IMG/VR virus record: IMGVR_UViG_3300030329_003696
Coordinates: 62,001 to 126,000 of that record
Length of the DNA stretch: 64,000 bases
Direction: 5' to 3' (one strand)
Source of the DNA: a virus
Of the stretch, positions 8,354-17,140 are shown piece after piece; the first letter of the stretch is position 1, and the number at the start of each line of letters is the position of its first letter. A model generated the notes under the pieces. It saw only the letters and a program-made list of their open reading frames with translations, had not been told where the DNA came from and did not search any database. A program made the translations under genes and the position numbers.

Positions 8354-9423
8354 AGTTTCATATCTCCAAAGTCCATATCGTCCAAATCGTTTTTACTAGC
8401 ACCTATTTTATAACTAGTGATCTCGTGTTCTTGAGGTGCAACCTGAACACTCTCACTCTGCATCCACGCCTGAGTCCATCCTGCTATTGGGTTCTTGCCG
8501 ACATTCTCGTAAGGTAGCCCAATCATTTTTCTTCTGCTCATACAAAGCCAGTCAACATATTGATGCAAAACTGTTTCGTTGAGACCGATAATTGAACCAT
8601 CCTTAAATAGGTAAGACGCCCACTTCTTTTCCTCCTCTGCGGCGTTTTCAAACATTTTTACCGCATCTTCTTCGCACTGTTGAGCAATCTTGGTGAAACC
8701 CTCTGATTCTTCTTTTTGCAATATTTTAAGTATTTCTTTCGTGTTTGTTAGGTGTAACGCTTCGTCTCTTTTGATTAGTTTAATAATGTCCGCATTTCCT
8801 ACCATTTTTTTATTTTCAGCGAAAGCAAAACTGCAAACAAAGCTAACATAAAATCTAACGGCTTCTAGGATATTAATGCTCATTACGGTCATATATATTT
8901 GCTTCTTGAGGTCTGAAGGTTTGTTTTTATCACAAGCCATCCCCATCAGATTGTTATAATCACGAATGGCACCGTTTGCACGTTTCATGATTTCTTTATC
9001 CTCATAAATCCCCCCAAAGACCTCTGAGCTGTCTGCATACACGTTTTGAATAATGTATGAGTAAGATTGGCTATGAATTTTTTCAAAGAACTGCCACGTC
9101 ATGAGGCAGGCCTCTAGCTCTGTATTTGTAACAAACTCTAGTAAGGTTGGTACGCCTCGACAAATTACGCTGTCGAGCATAGTTTGATACTTCAAGTTAG
9201 AGGTGAAGATAAATTTCTCATTATCTGACATCTCTTTAAAATCTCCACGATCTTTTTTTAGCTCTATCTCTTCCGGCCTCCAGAAGTTCATCATCTGCTT
9301 ACTGTCAAGATCCTTAAAGATTGGATACTTAAGAACGTCGTAACGCTGAACACCTAAATCCTTCCCCAGAAATAGGGGTTGTGTCATTGGGTCTACGTTC
9401 TTGGTGTTGAAAATAGTCTTCAT
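8350..9423 (-). CDS. nrdB: Ribonucleotide reductase class Ia, small (beta) subunit
   Basis: The di-iron/tyrosyl radical subunit pairing with NrdA. 357 residues, with the ligand helices ACLMTWQFFEKIHSQSY (E..ExxH) and RDEALHL, and an acidic C-terminus (DLDDMDFGDMKL) that should dock on NrdA. The start overlaps the previous stop (ATGA). It gives the phage dNTP supply independent of the host enzyme. Confidence 0.92.
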   Translation of the reverse strand: MKTIFNTKNVDPMTQPLFLGKDLGVQRYDVLKYPIFKDLDSKQMMNFWRPEEIELKKDRGDFKEMSDNEKFIFTSNLKYQTMLDSVICRGVPTLLEFVTNTELEACLMTWQFFEKIHSQSYSYIIQNVYADSSEVFGGIYEDKEIMKRANGAIRDYNNLMGMACDKNKPSDLKKQIYMTVMSINILEAVRFYVSFVCSFAFAENKKMVGNADIIKLIKRDEALHLTNTKEILKILQKEESEGFTKIAQQCEEDAVKMFENAAEEEKKWASYLFKDGSIIGLNETVLHQYVDWLCMSRRKMIGLPYENVGKNPIAGWTQAWMQSESVQVAPQEHEITSYKIGASKNDLDDMDFGDMKL

Positions 9424-9824
9424 TTTTTTTTGGCCTCTTGAATTTTTTGCCTTAAACCGGATGATGAATACCCGAACCTCTTGCAGTAATGAATTTCTAT
9501 GTCTAACTCACTACCAGTAAAGTCCGTCTTTGTTATGTAGTCTTCGCCTAAGAATCTGATATGATAGTCACCACTTTTTAATATGACATACAGGTCTTCC
9601 TCAGTCTCGTAGGGTATTATTTCATCAATAAACACGTTTGATTTTAATCTTAGGTATCTTTGATAAACCGTCTCTATTGGTTTGTTTTTATCTGGTCTAT
9701 CAATTGTTGGGTCGGTGTGTAAGCCTACTGTAAGTTTTCTACAGTGCTTTTTGCACTCTTCCAACATAAGTATATGACCGGCATGACATAGATCAAAAGC
9801 CGAACAGGTGAAACCGTTTTTCAT
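9420..9824 (-). CDS. Cytidylyltransferase-family nucleotidyltransferase (TagD-like)
   Basis: 134 residues of the HxGH nucleotidyltransferase superfamily. The CTP/ATP-binding motif is present as FDLCHAGHILML (about 7-18), and an RYLRLKS stretch fits the family. It most resembles glycerol-3-phosphate cytidylyltransferase. The ATG at 9824 is chosen because it overlaps the NrdA stop (ATGA); the longer frame from 9848 would lie inside nrdA. Insertion between nrdA and nrdB is odd and suggests a nucleotide-linked or cell-surface role; the substrate is unknown. Confidence 0.7.
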   Translation of the reverse strand: MKNGFTCSAFDLCHAGHILMLEECKKHCRKLTVGLHTDPTIDRPDKNKPIETVYQRYLRLKSNVFIDEIIPYETEEDLYVILKSGDYHIRFLGEDYITKTDFTGSELDIEIHYCKRFGYSSSGLRQKIQEAKKK

Positions 9825-12049
9825 ATCGCACACGCTCCAGATTCGCAATTCATGCCCTTCTCTGTTTCTCCGTCACCATCTGGAGTGTTAGCATAATAAA
9901 AGTTTTTTAACCCATATTTGTAGCCGTATATCTGATCTTTAATCAGCACACTGAGTGGGATATTACCATCTTCATAATGGGAGTAGTTGTAGTACAGATT
10001 TGTACTCATACTCATGTCCACAAACTTCTGTATTACTGCGGCTATATTTATAATAGCCGTGTTATCTGTCATTTCCCAAGCTAAAGTATAATGTTTTTTC
10101 CTCATGTGGTAATTTGGAACTAACTGTTTAAGGATTCCGTTCTTTGCTTTCTTGTGTATCAACAACGATCTAACGGGTTCAATTCCATTGGTAGAGTTCT
10201 GAATGACGGAGCTAGATTCACAAGGCATAATAGCAGATAAAGTAGAGTGCCTAAGACCATGTTCTTTAATCCTCTCACGCAACCCCTCCCAGTCCATGTT
10301 ATAGTTAGGTTTTATTAGTTCGTCTACAGTTTTTTTGTACCAATCGATTGGTAACAACCCCTGAGAATACTTTGTGTCTTCAAACTTAGGGCAAGAACCT
10401 TTTTCTTCAGCTAACTCACAACTAGCGTTGATAAGGTTCCACTGAATTTGTTCCATAGTTTCATGTACTAGCTCTAGTGCTTCAACATCTTCGTACTTCA
10501 GCTTGTTCTTAGCCAAGAAGCCAGCTAGATTGGTGATGCCAATACCCAAAGATCTTCTGTTTTTAGTAAATGTCTCACCAGCTAAAACTGGGTAATCTTG
10601 ATAGTCGATAACAGAGTCTAGAGTCCTAACCGCCATCCGGCAGGCGTCCTCTATGTCTTTCTCGTTACCTAGTTCTAATAAGTTTAGTGCCGAAAGAATA
10701 CAGATGCCTATTTCACCCTCTGGATCGTCAATGGATTGAATTGGTTGGGTCGGGTGGATGATTTCTTGACAAAGGTTGCTCATATAGCAAGGTGTCGCCC
10801 ATGACCCATGTGCATTAGCTGAGTCAATATTCATGCTATATATACGACCAGTTTCAAGTCTCTCCCGAGCAAAAATCTCAGCCAGTTTACGTGCTGATAC
10901 CTTCTTCTTGAACTTTAGCGAAGTGGCTCTCTCATATTTTAAATATAGCTCTTCAAATTTTTCATTATCACCAAACGCATCGTATAGACCAGTTGCCTCT
11001 TGAGGACTAAACAGGGTAACGTCTTCATTGGCTATTAATCGGTCATAAAAGATCTTGCAAAATTGAATGCTATAATCTAATTTACGAACACGATTATCGT
11101 CTGTTCCTGCGTTGTTCTTGAGAACCATAATGTCTTCAATTTCATAGTGCCAGAACGGTACATGGACCGTAGCAGATCCTCCACGTAGTCCATTCTGAGA
11201 CGTTGACTTTACAGCAGACTCAAAGTTTTTTAGATATGGAATTAGGCCCGTATGGATAACCTCACCACCCCTGATGGGAGAATTGATTGGTCTCATTCTT
11301 CCAATGTTGAGTCCAATTCCCGCTCTTCTCGCTGTATACTTGCCCACCGCATGAATACTCGAAAATATACCGTCAAGATTGTCATCAACATCAACCAAAA
11401 CGCAACTGGCGAACTGACGTATGTTAGTCCTAACACCAGCCATAATAGGAGTAGGAAGATTAATTTTGAATGTAGAATAACAGTCATAAGCTTTCTTTAC
11501 CTCATTTATGTCATCAAACAAGCACATTGCTATACACATATAAGCGAATTGAGGGGTCTCGTATATCGCTCCGGTGCTTCTGTTTTTTACTAGGTACTTA
11601 TCAATAAGTTGTTGTAGCCCAGCAAACGTGAATTTGTCATCTCTAGAGTGGTCTATATATTTTCCTAGCTTGTCAACGTCTTCAATAGACCATCTAGCTA
11701 GTATGGCTGGATCATAGACCGCATTATCTACGTTTCTTTGTAGGAACAACAAGAAGTCTGTTGGTTGGTCGCCATACCCCCAAACCTCTTTTCGTAGCTG
11801 CATATTTAACAGTCTTGCGGCAACATATTGGTAGTTGGGGTTGGTTTCAGAAATTAAGTCATTAGCCGACTTGATGAGTATCTGGTGTATGTCTGAGCTA
11901 CTAATCCCATCGTAAATAGAGAGATTTGCGTTCATGCAGATATCTGAGAATGAAACCCCATTAATACCCTTGGTAGCCCATTGAACGACTTTGTGAATTT
12001 TTTCTACGGAGAACTCTTCTTTTTCTCCGCTTCTTTTGGTGACGTGCAT
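9821..12049 (-). CDS. nrdA: Ribonucleotide reductase class Ia, large (alpha) subunit
   Basis: Reduces NDPs to dNDPs. 742 residues: an N-terminal ATP-cone (1-95), then the ten-stranded barrel. The key residues are visible: C in QFASCVLVD, the N-C-E triad in MSNLCQEI, C in IGICILSALNL, and the redox pair of the swinging arm in the C-terminal CESGACAI. It is the first gene of the 12 kb leftward block, with its own TTGACT/TATAAT promoter at 12119-12092. Confidence 0.94.
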   Translation of the reverse strand: MHVTKRSGEKEEFSVEKIHKVVQWATKGINGVSFSDICMNANLSIYDGISSSDIHQILIKSANDLISETNPNYQYVAARLLNMQLRKEVWGYGDQPTDFLLFLQRNVDNAVYDPAILARWSIEDVDKLGKYIDHSRDDKFTFAGLQQLIDKYLVKNRSTGAIYETPQFAYMCIAMCLFDDINEVKKAYDCYSTFKINLPTPIMAGVRTNIRQFASCVLVDVDDNLDGIFSSIHAVGKYTARRAGIGLNIGRMRPINSPIRGGEVIHTGLIPYLKNFESAVKSTSQNGLRGGSATVHVPFWHYEIEDIMVLKNNAGTDDNRVRKLDYSIQFCKIFYDRLIANEDVTLFSPQEATGLYDAFGDNEKFEELYLKYERATSLKFKKKVSARKLAEIFARERLETGRIYSMNIDSANAHGSWATPCYMSNLCQEIIHPTQPIQSIDDPEGEIGICILSALNLLELGNEKDIEDACRMAVRTLDSVIDYQDYPVLAGETFTKNRRSLGIGITNLAGFLAKNKLKYEDVEALELVHETMEQIQWNLINASCELAEEKGSCPKFEDTKYSQGLLPIDWYKKTVDELIKPNYNMDWEGLRERIKEHGLRHSTLSAIMPCESSSVIQNSTNGIEPVRSLLIHKKAKNGILKQLVPNYHMRKKHYTLAWEMTDNTAIINIAAVIQKFVDMSMSTNLYYNYSHYEDGNIPLSVLIKDQIYGYKYGLKNFYYANTPDGDGETEKGMNCESGACAI

Positions 12050-12091
12050 TTAGTTATATCCTTATTATATCTGCGATGTTGGCACATCTTC

Positions 12092-12119
12092 ATTATAACA
12101 CATCTAGGCCGTAAGTCAA
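12092..12119 (-). promoter_or_regulatory. Sigma-70 type promoter for nrdA block
   Basis: TTGACT, 16-base spacer, TATAAT, ending 43 bases before the nrdA start. It lacks the CCGAT spacer motif of the accessory-region promoters. No comparable promoter was seen again down to position 1. Confidence 0.75.
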
Positions 12120-12132
12120 GTGACTAGATGCA

Positions 12133-12174
12133 AATACCCCGCAATAATCTGCTGGCGACTACGGCGGGGCATTA
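12133..12174 (-). terminator. Hairpin terminator between envelope cassette and nrdA
   Basis: A stem of ATGCCCCGC pairing with GCGGGGTAT around a 20-base loop, just after the stop at 12177. The trailing T tract is weak (TATTTG). Its position separates the 12.2-15.9 kb cassette from the nrdA promoter. Confidence 0.55.
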
Positions 12175-12176
12175 AA

Positions 12177-12350
12177 TCATTTTAAAATTTTAATTTCTAC
12201 ATTATCACCAATCTTAATCAGTATAATGTCTTTTCCATTCTCCTTTGTGAAAGAAATCATATCGAGTATTTCAGTTGCCTTGTCTATGTCTTTTTGTTCT
12301 ACGTTTACATGTTCTAGTATTGATTCAACTATTTTGTCCGTGATGCCCAT
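12177..12350 (-). CDS. Small hypothetical protein, 57 aa
   Basis: Unrecognised; helical N-terminus, beta C-terminus (IILIKIGDNVEIKILK). The start ATG overlaps the upstream stop (TAATG). Last gene of the envelope cassette. Confidence 0.55.
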   Translation of the reverse strand: MGITDKIVESILEHVNVEQKDIDKATEILDMISFTKENGKDIILIKIGDNVEIKILK

Positions 12351-12820
12351 TATTGATGTACACCCCATGCGATAGCACTGAGTGAATCATGCAAGCTCTT
12401 TCTCTTTTTCGCTGTTAACTGACTATCTTCTAGACCTATTGTATTTACGATAATACTATCTATCTCTTCTCCAAGGTTGGGATACTTATCCTTTAGATCT
12501 AAGCCCGCAAAGTTAAGGCCACCAGACTTTATATTGAACTCTCTGAATTTTCCTGTGGAGTCCAAAAATCCGGGATCTGACTTAACTACATCTGCGACCT
12601 CTAGGAAGAAGTCCGATATCTGCGTTGCGTCTTTTTTATCTATATCCATATCTACAACCTTCTGAACGAGCGTTTTGTATTCCAAAGTTGGCTCGTCCAC
12701 GTTAACTGACGGTGTGTTAACAATCTCTACGTTATTTTTTACAATTTCAATGATCTGTTCGCCAAAGAAAGCAGCTACCACAAGGATGGTGGCTAGTATT
12801 AGCTTTACAGTATTAGGCAT
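12350..12820 (-). CDS. Membrane-anchored protein, 156 aa
   Basis: An N-terminal hydrophobic helix (VKLILATILVVAAFFG, 5-20) followed by a soluble, mostly helical and acidic domain: a single-pass or signal-anchored protein with its bulk probably periplasmic. It overlaps the upstream gene by 8 bases. Function unknown. Confidence 0.62.
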   Translation of the reverse strand: MPNTVKLILATILVVAAFFGEQIIEIVKNNVEIVNTPSVNVDEPTLEYKTLVQKVVDMDIDKKDATQISDFFLEVADVVKSDPGFLDSTGKFREFNIKSGGLNFAGLDLKDKYPNLGEEIDSIIVNTIGLEDSQLTAKKRKSLHDSLSAIAWGVHQ

Positions 12821-13103
12821 TTTTCACCTCTCTATCGTCCACCTTTGGAACAAAGAGAGGGAAGATCTTATCTAATTCGTCACAAGCAGAGTTTAGTTTT
12901 GCTTTCTCACAGCTAACCTTTAGATGCTCCCAACACCTGATAATTTCCACCAAGGAAGAGTCCTTCGGGATTCCGTCTTGGGGAATATATGGCTTTACAT
13001 CGCTAGGTTTAAAACTAGAGGCAAAGCCTTTAATATGGGGCCAAAAAACACTCAGTGCTAATATGGCCGCTCCAACAAGCATAATAATTTGAAAAGTGTT
13101 CAT
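12813..13103 (-). CDS. Membrane-anchored protein, 96 aa
   Basis: An N-terminal transmembrane helix (IIMLVGAAILALSVFW, 6-21), then a helical domain with two cysteines (CWEHLKVSCEKAKLNSACDEL). Same architecture as its downstream neighbour. Unrecognised. Confidence 0.6.
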   Translation of the reverse strand: MNTFQIIMLVGAAILALSVFWPHIKGFASSFKPSDVKPYIPQDGIPKDSSLVEIIRCWEHLKVSCEKAKLNSACDELDKIFPLFVPKVDDREVKNA

Positions 13104-13105
13104 CT

Positions 13106-13447
13106 TTACTCCTGTATACTTTCCATTAAATCAAACAATTCTCTTTCTGAAAGTGTTTTTGACACCTCTGAGAAACTTTTGTATAACGCTTTTCTTTCGT
13201 CCTTGCCTTTAAAATTCTTCCTTATTTCTTTTCTTATTAGATATCTATGGATAATGTTGTCGGATCGAATTGCCGACAACATTTTTTCTTTCGAGTAACA
13301 CATATATAATAGCTTAACTACGGATATAATGCAATTACAAATTGCCATAATGGTGAACGGATCAAAAGAAAACTTGTCACATCTTGATTGTGCGTGTGCT
13401 AGTATTCTTCGACCGATCAATTGTTGTGCTTCTGGTAAATCACTCAT
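13106..13447 (-). CDS. Hypothetical protein, 113 aa, hydrophobic middle
   Basis: The segment FTIMAICNCIISVVKLLYMCY (about 31-51) is hydrophobic and cysteine-bearing and may insert in the membrane; the flanks are basic and helical. It overlaps the upstream thioredoxin-like gene by 8 bases. Unrecognised. Confidence 0.58.
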   Translation of the reverse strand: MSDLPEAQQLIGRRILAHAQSRCDKFSFDPFTIMAICNCIISVVKLLYMCYSKEKMLSAIRSDNIIHRYLIRKEIRKNFKGKDERKALYKSFSEVSKTLSERELFDLMESIQE

Positions 13448-14126
13448 CGTTTAATTTCTCCTGTATAGTCTCAACCATTTTACTAGCATCCATAAAGCCC
13501 GAAAATCTATGTACTGGGTTTTCTAGGTTATCATGATCGAGAAAAATTACGGTCGGGTAATACTTTACTTTGTAGTACAAAAAAAACTTCTTATGATCTG
13601 GATTATCCTCGTCATAAATAATAAGTTTTGCCTTCTTCTGCTCTATCGCTTCTTTGACCCTCCTGCTTGCCCAAGTCTGCTGTTTCATTTTCTCGCATGG
13701 GCCACACCACTTCGCTCCAAAATGATAGATGTAGAATTCTGGATCGTCTGAAGATATCAAAAAGTCTTGGGATGACTCTTTTTTTTTAACGTCTTCTTTT
13801 AGGGGGAAACATTGACCACTTTCTTGACAGTTACACTCTTGTTTATCGCAGCCGCAGTCACACCCACTGTTTGGCTTTGGGTCTGGCTCAGGCTTAACTT
13901 TGTCTTCGCACGCAGAACATCCGGGGCATTCTGTTTTGTGACCATCTCCGTGAGTAATCCATCCAGAACCATCACACTTTTCTTCTACTGTGTCCTCATC
14001 TTCAGTCATTATGACTTTGGCTAGGTTTGTAGATATATATGGTCTATGGTTTATGTTGTCTTCGTTCCCTGTAAAATTGAATGTCACTAAAGCTGAGGCT
14101 AAAAGCCAAGTACCTAGTATTTTCAT
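13440..14126 (-). CDS. Exported thioredoxin-fold protein with Cys-rich domain
   Basis: 228 residues in three parts: a signal peptide (MKILGTWLLASALVTF), a cysteine-rich domain (about 48-105) with CxGSGW, CPGC and CDCGCD repeats, and a thioredoxin domain with active site WCGPC (about 140-144) and the cis-proline segment YYPTVIFLD. Likely a secreted or membrane-tethered disulfide oxidoreductase. In the cassette it could keep neighbouring cysteine proteins, including the papain-like protease, reduced or correctly paired. That is inference. Confidence 0.72.
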   Translation of the reverse strand: MKILGTWLLASALVTFNFTGNEDNINHRPYISTNLAKVIMTEDEDTVEEKCDGSGWITHGDGHKTECPGCSACEDKVKPEPDPKPNSGCDCGCDKQECNCQESGQCFPLKEDVKKKESSQDFLISSDDPEFYIYHFGAKWCGPCEKMKQQTWASRRVKEAIEQKKAKLIIYDEDNPDHKKFFLYYKVKYYPTVIFLDHDNLENPVHRFSGFMDASKMVETIQEKLNDE

Positions 14127-14135
14127 GATAGCACC

Positions 14136-15062
14136 CTATAGGTATGATGATGTACCGTAATCTGGTAAGTTTCTAGCTGGAAAACCTTCCACGTCACTAA
14201 AAACCCAAGATCCTTGTTCTGCCAACATTCCTCTGGCGTCCTTTTCACGTATCCAAAAACTACCTTCTGGTTGACCATGTACTTTTGGCCCACTATTCCA
14301 TTTACCCCAACTGTTTTGAACTAGGAAGAGGGTTTCTCGAAACCGTTTTTTGGTGTCATCACAAGCTATCCAAGCCATAGCATGGTTCCAGCCGGAGCCA
14401 CGCTTGGCAATCCCGTTAGTATCCCTACGACTGCTGAACCCATACCCTGAGCATACGCTGAGAGCGTAACCATTAGAGAGTGCATCTCTAGCTTCTTCGA
14501 CTGTGGTTATCATTGAAATAGTTTTTACCTGATGCTTTTTAGCCTCTGTAGAATAAATCTTAGAGGGTATTTGATGTCTAGCACCAAGGGCTGAGTTGTA
14601 TGTAGAGAGATCTACTTCGCCATAGTCTTTTCTTAGTAGAATACCGCCCTTAGAGTGGACGTACTTAGCGGCACCGGAACAGGTCATGCCTTGTCCTCTG
14701 TGGCCCCTAGATTGATATATTGCCTCTGTAGCACTGCGAGTTTCAAAAGATTCTAACTCGCCTTTTATGTCTATCTCCACTGCTCTCGTTATATCGACGG
14801 CGTTTCTGGTGGAGTGAGAAACACAGTCTCCTGTCGTTTGCCTTTCAGACGGCCCAAAACTTGAATCAAACTTCAGCAAAGACTTAAACGGCAGGGAGAG
14901 TTTACCCTCTCCGCTACCGAAAAGTCTGTAGGCGGTCGCACCAAAAATAGGTGTTTTTAACTTTGCGAGAAGCTCTGCTGTTTCTTCTGGGTCGCAGATG
15001 CTTCCCTCAAAACCGTTTCTGTAGGCATTCAACAATTCCCTCGGACTGCTGAATGTGTCCAT
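14136..15062 (-). CDS. Papain-like (C1 family) cysteine protease
   Basis: 308 residues. The papain catalytic set is in order: Q75 (oxyanion) and C80 in QTTGDC, H227 in GWNHAMAW, N250 in VQNSWG. GYGFSS and GSFWIRE also match the family's C-terminal half. There is no signal peptide, and residues 1-70 could be a propeptide. It sits beside a holin-like gene and an exported thioredoxin. A role in lysis, head maturation or attack on host proteins is possible. C1 proteases are uncommon in phages. Confidence 0.75.
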   Translation of the reverse strand: MDTFSSPRELLNAYRNGFEGSICDPEETAELLAKLKTPIFGATAYRLFGSGEGKLSLPFKSLLKFDSSFGPSERQTTGDCVSHSTRNAVDITRAVEIDIKGELESFETRSATEAIYQSRGHRGQGMTCSGAAKYVHSKGGILLRKDYGEVDLSTYNSALGARHQIPSKIYSTEAKKHQVKTISMITTVEEARDALSNGYALSVCSGYGFSSRRDTNGIAKRGSGWNHAMAWIACDDTKKRFRETLFLVQNSWGKWNSGPKVHGQPEGSFWIREKDARGMLAEQGSWVFSDVEGFPARNLPDYGTSSYL

Positions 15063-15064
15063 TA

Positions 15065-15277
15065 TTACTCCTCGTCTTTGTTGTCTTTAAGCCATTTAAT
15101 GGCGGTATCCAAACCAACAGCAACGATGGGTACAAAAAGTGTACCAAGAGTACCTAGATCAATTTGATCCAAATTGCCAGCTACGTAGGTAAGAGCTGCT
15201 GCTCCACCCACCAACAGGGCGTTCTTGCCGATCTTAGAAATATCGGCCCAGTTTAGTGTAAATTTCTTAGAACCCAT
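15065..15277 (-). CDS. Small membrane protein, holin-like, 70 aa
   Basis: Two hydrophobic segments (NALLVGGAAALTYVAG, about 18-33, and TLGTLFVPIVAVGLDTAI, about 43-60) and a charged C-terminus (KWLKDNKDEE): the size and plan of a class II holin. No endolysin is adjacent, so the lysis role is not proven. Confidence 0.5.
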   Translation of the reverse strand: MGSKKFTLNWADISKIGKNALLVGGAAALTYVAGNLDQIDLGTLGTLFVPIVAVGLDTAIKWLKDNKDEE

Positions 15278-15278
15278 A

Positions 15279-15854
15279 TCAGTTCTCCTTATAAAGATGA
15301 ATTAAAAAACCTTCGTGAGACTTTTCACTGATCCTGTACGGATAACCTAAAAAGTGAATTTTCTGTCCATGTACCGATTCAGTCTCTATATCGACTCTCC
15401 TGCACATTCTGAGGCAGGAATTGAACTCCTTTAAGAACTCTTCTCTTTCTTCCTCATTTATTATAGAAATCCAGTCAAGCCCCTCCGTGAAATCTCCATT
15501 GTCTTTCGTTAGTTCTTGAAAAGATTCATTGCTCCAAGTCACTCTACCGGTTTTATCAGTTTCAAAGAGAGGTCTACCGGTGTAGTGAAGTGCCGCTTTT
15601 GATCTTTGGTCTAAAACCTTTTGCGTTACTTCTATCCTTTGACAAGTATCCTTAAGGCAGTTGATTGCGTCTTTCATTGAGCCTCCGCCGTTTGGCGTGA
15701 CTTCGCTTTTAATAGTCTCGATAGAATCCTTTAAATACTCATGATCTTTTAGAAAAACCCTGCTAACCTTGAACACCCTCCACAAGAAAATAATTAATGA
15801 TCCACCAAGCCCTAATATTGTACCTATAGTTGTAGCTTCTTCTTGTGATAACAT
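15279..15854 (-). CDS. Membrane protein with C-terminal PAS-like domain
   Basis: 191 residues: an N-terminal membrane helix (TIGTILGLGGSLIIFLWRVF, 11-30), a coiled linker (about 35-85), then a domain that reads as PAS (LFETDKTGRVTWSNESFQEL, about 98-117, followed by the DWISIINEEEREEF helix and a terminal beta pair). PAS domains sense small molecules or redox state. A single-pass PAS protein in a phage is unusual. It is the first gene of the cassette. Confidence 0.6.
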   Translation of the reverse strand: MLSQEEATTIGTILGLGGSLIIFLWRVFKVSRVFLKDHEYLKDSIETIKSEVTPNGGGSMKDAINCLKDTCQRIEVTQKVLDQRSKAALHYTGRPLFETDKTGRVTWSNESFQELTKDNGDFTEGLDWISIINEEEREEFLKEFNSCLRMCRRVDIETESVHGQKIHFLGYPYRISEKSHEGFLIHLYKEN

Positions 15855-15870
15855 TTTAAGCTCCCAGTGT

Positions 15871-15911
15871 TAAAAATACCCCACCCCCCAGAGGGGAGCG
15901 GGGGTTTTTAA
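15871..15911 (-). terminator. Strong terminator hairpin, probably bidirectional
   Basis: Opposed runs of C and G (CCCCGCTCCCC against GGGGGGTGGGG) flanked by T tracts on both sides (ATTTTTA leftwards, TTTTTAAG rightwards). It ends the unit containing the 15.9-16.6 kb gene before the envelope cassette starts. Confidence 0.75.
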
Positions 15912-15928
15912 GATGCACGTACAGGGGT

Positions 15929-16591
15929 TTAGATCACGCCGCTTTCTGGGGTGTCTTTACCTTTGTACTGATCCTGTTTCGGATTCTTACCACCAAACAT
16001 GTAGGTAAGTTCACCCGGAACAGCTCTGGTCGTATTAGCTTCATTGTCACTAGCAGCAACGTCTCCAGCACCACTTGGTGCTACCATGTTTACGTCGTTG
16101 GCAGCACCAGTTCTACTAGTTACGAAACCATTAATGGTTGTAGATGGGGTAGCTAGAATATCAATGACCGTATCACCGATTTTCTTACGCTTGTTGTTTG
16201 ACGTAACATTGCTTCTAGTTGCGTCCATACCTTCGCTATCAGCCGCACCGCCAATCAGCTTGGTGTTCGCTGCGTTGTTGAGAGTAGTGGTAACATTACC
16301 ACCCTGAACAACCCACTGAGTTGCGGTTGAATTGTATGCAATGGTTCCAGCTTGACCAGCTCTAGCTTGACTAACACCGGCTCTGTCTGTGGTATTAGCA
16401 CCCGAACCAGCATTTACTACAACCTTAGAACCAAAGCTCTCGCCAAAATCATCAGCGATGTCAGCGAGGCTAAGGTTCTTGGTCATGACTCCGGCGGCAT
16501 TGCTACCACCGTGGATGACGGTACCACCATCATTTTTTGCACCAGCTCCGACAGCTTCGTCGCCAGCACCACTTGGACGTACAGTAGGCAT
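15929..16591 (-). CDS. Ala/Gly/Asn-rich protein, probable virion decoration/structural
   Basis: 220 residues rich in A, G, N, T and V with no cysteine. The phrase PSGAGD occurs twice, near residues 6 and 171, and the end is MFGGKNPKQDQYKGKD. This composition is typical of phage capsid decoration or fibre-like proteins. It is monocistronic: strong GGAGATT ribosome site, terminator behind it, and a GTGTATAAT late-type promoter motif about 80 bases upstream, shared with the portal gene. The homologous family was not recognised. Confidence 0.5.
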   Translation of the reverse strand: MPTVRPSGAGDEAVGAGAKNDGGTVIHGGSNAAGVMTKNLSLADIADDFGESFGSKVVVNAGSGANTTDRAGVSQARAGQAGTIAYNSTATQWVVQGGNVTTTLNNAANTKLIGGAADSEGMDATRSNVTSNNKRKKIGDTVIDILATPSTTINGFVTSRTGAANDVNMVAPSGAGDVAASDNEANTTRAVPGELTYMFGGKNPKQDQYKGKDTPESGVI

Positions 16592-16671
16592 AAGGAATCT
16601 CCTTAAATAAGATAAATGAAATAAATTGTTTAGATTCCTTTTGTCCTGTAATGTAGTCCGTTTCCTGATAT

Positions 16672-16681
16672 ATTATACACC
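16672..16681 (-). promoter_or_regulatory. Late-type promoter motif GGTGTATAAT
   Basis: An extended -10-like motif without a TTGACA box at the usual distance, 81 bases before the start at 16591 and overlapping the end of the sigma-like gene. The same motif stands before the genes at 34.5, 40.2, 55.3 and 62.2 kb. Confidence 0.45.
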
Positions 16682-17140
16682 ATAACTCATTGATTTTCTC
16701 AACTTTTTTAGGTTTTTTTGCAACCTTATTCGTATAGTTTCTCCGCAAACCCCTCTGTCTTTTGCGATTTCGTTAATTGTCATATTTTTGTAAAACCTGT
16801 CATATATTAATTCGGGATCGTCGCACTGCTGTATTTCGTCCAGCATGTCAACTCTCTCCGTGTCATTTCGCTTCTCAGGCACACTTATTGTTAGCTGATT
16901 GGTTCTAGCTAGGTTGAACTTTCTCTGAGTCAAGCACTCAAACACAACCCCTCTATGTATAAAAGAAGTTAATTTACATTTACTTCCCGTTTTATACCTC
17001 TTTTTAGCTTTCCATAATGCTGAGAGTATACAGCTCTGAATTTCGTCCCTAGACAATGTAGAGGAAAAAGATGACGCAGCCTTATTTGCAACCTTCACAA
17101 TGTCCTCATTTGATAAATAATCCTCAATACCATTACTCAA
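16673..17140 (-). CDS. Sigma-70-like transcription factor
   Basis: 155 residues. Residues 28-80 (SRDEIQSCILSALWKAKKRY...FIHRGVVFECLTQ) have the look of sigma region 2 helices. Residues 115-150 (MTINEIAKDRGVCGETIRIR...LKKLRKS) form a clear sigma region 4 helix-turn-helix. A small sigma factor or late-transcription regulator is likely. It lies just upstream of a putative virion gene whose promoter motif overlaps its 3' end. A second, gp55-like candidate is at 56.2 kb. Confidence 0.72.
   Translation of the reverse strand: MSNGIEDYLSNEDIVKVANKAASSFSSTLSRDEIQSCILSALWKAKKRYKTGSKCKLTSFIHRGVVFECLTQRKFNLARTNQLTISVPEKRNDTERVDMLDEIQQCDDPELIYDRFYKNMTINEIAKDRGVCGETIRIRLQKNLKKLRKSMSYGV

Noticed and set aside
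12813-13103. Spanin pair at 27.2 or 12.8 kb
   Set aside because: N-anchored proteins are present but no lipobox-bearing outer-membrane partner was found.
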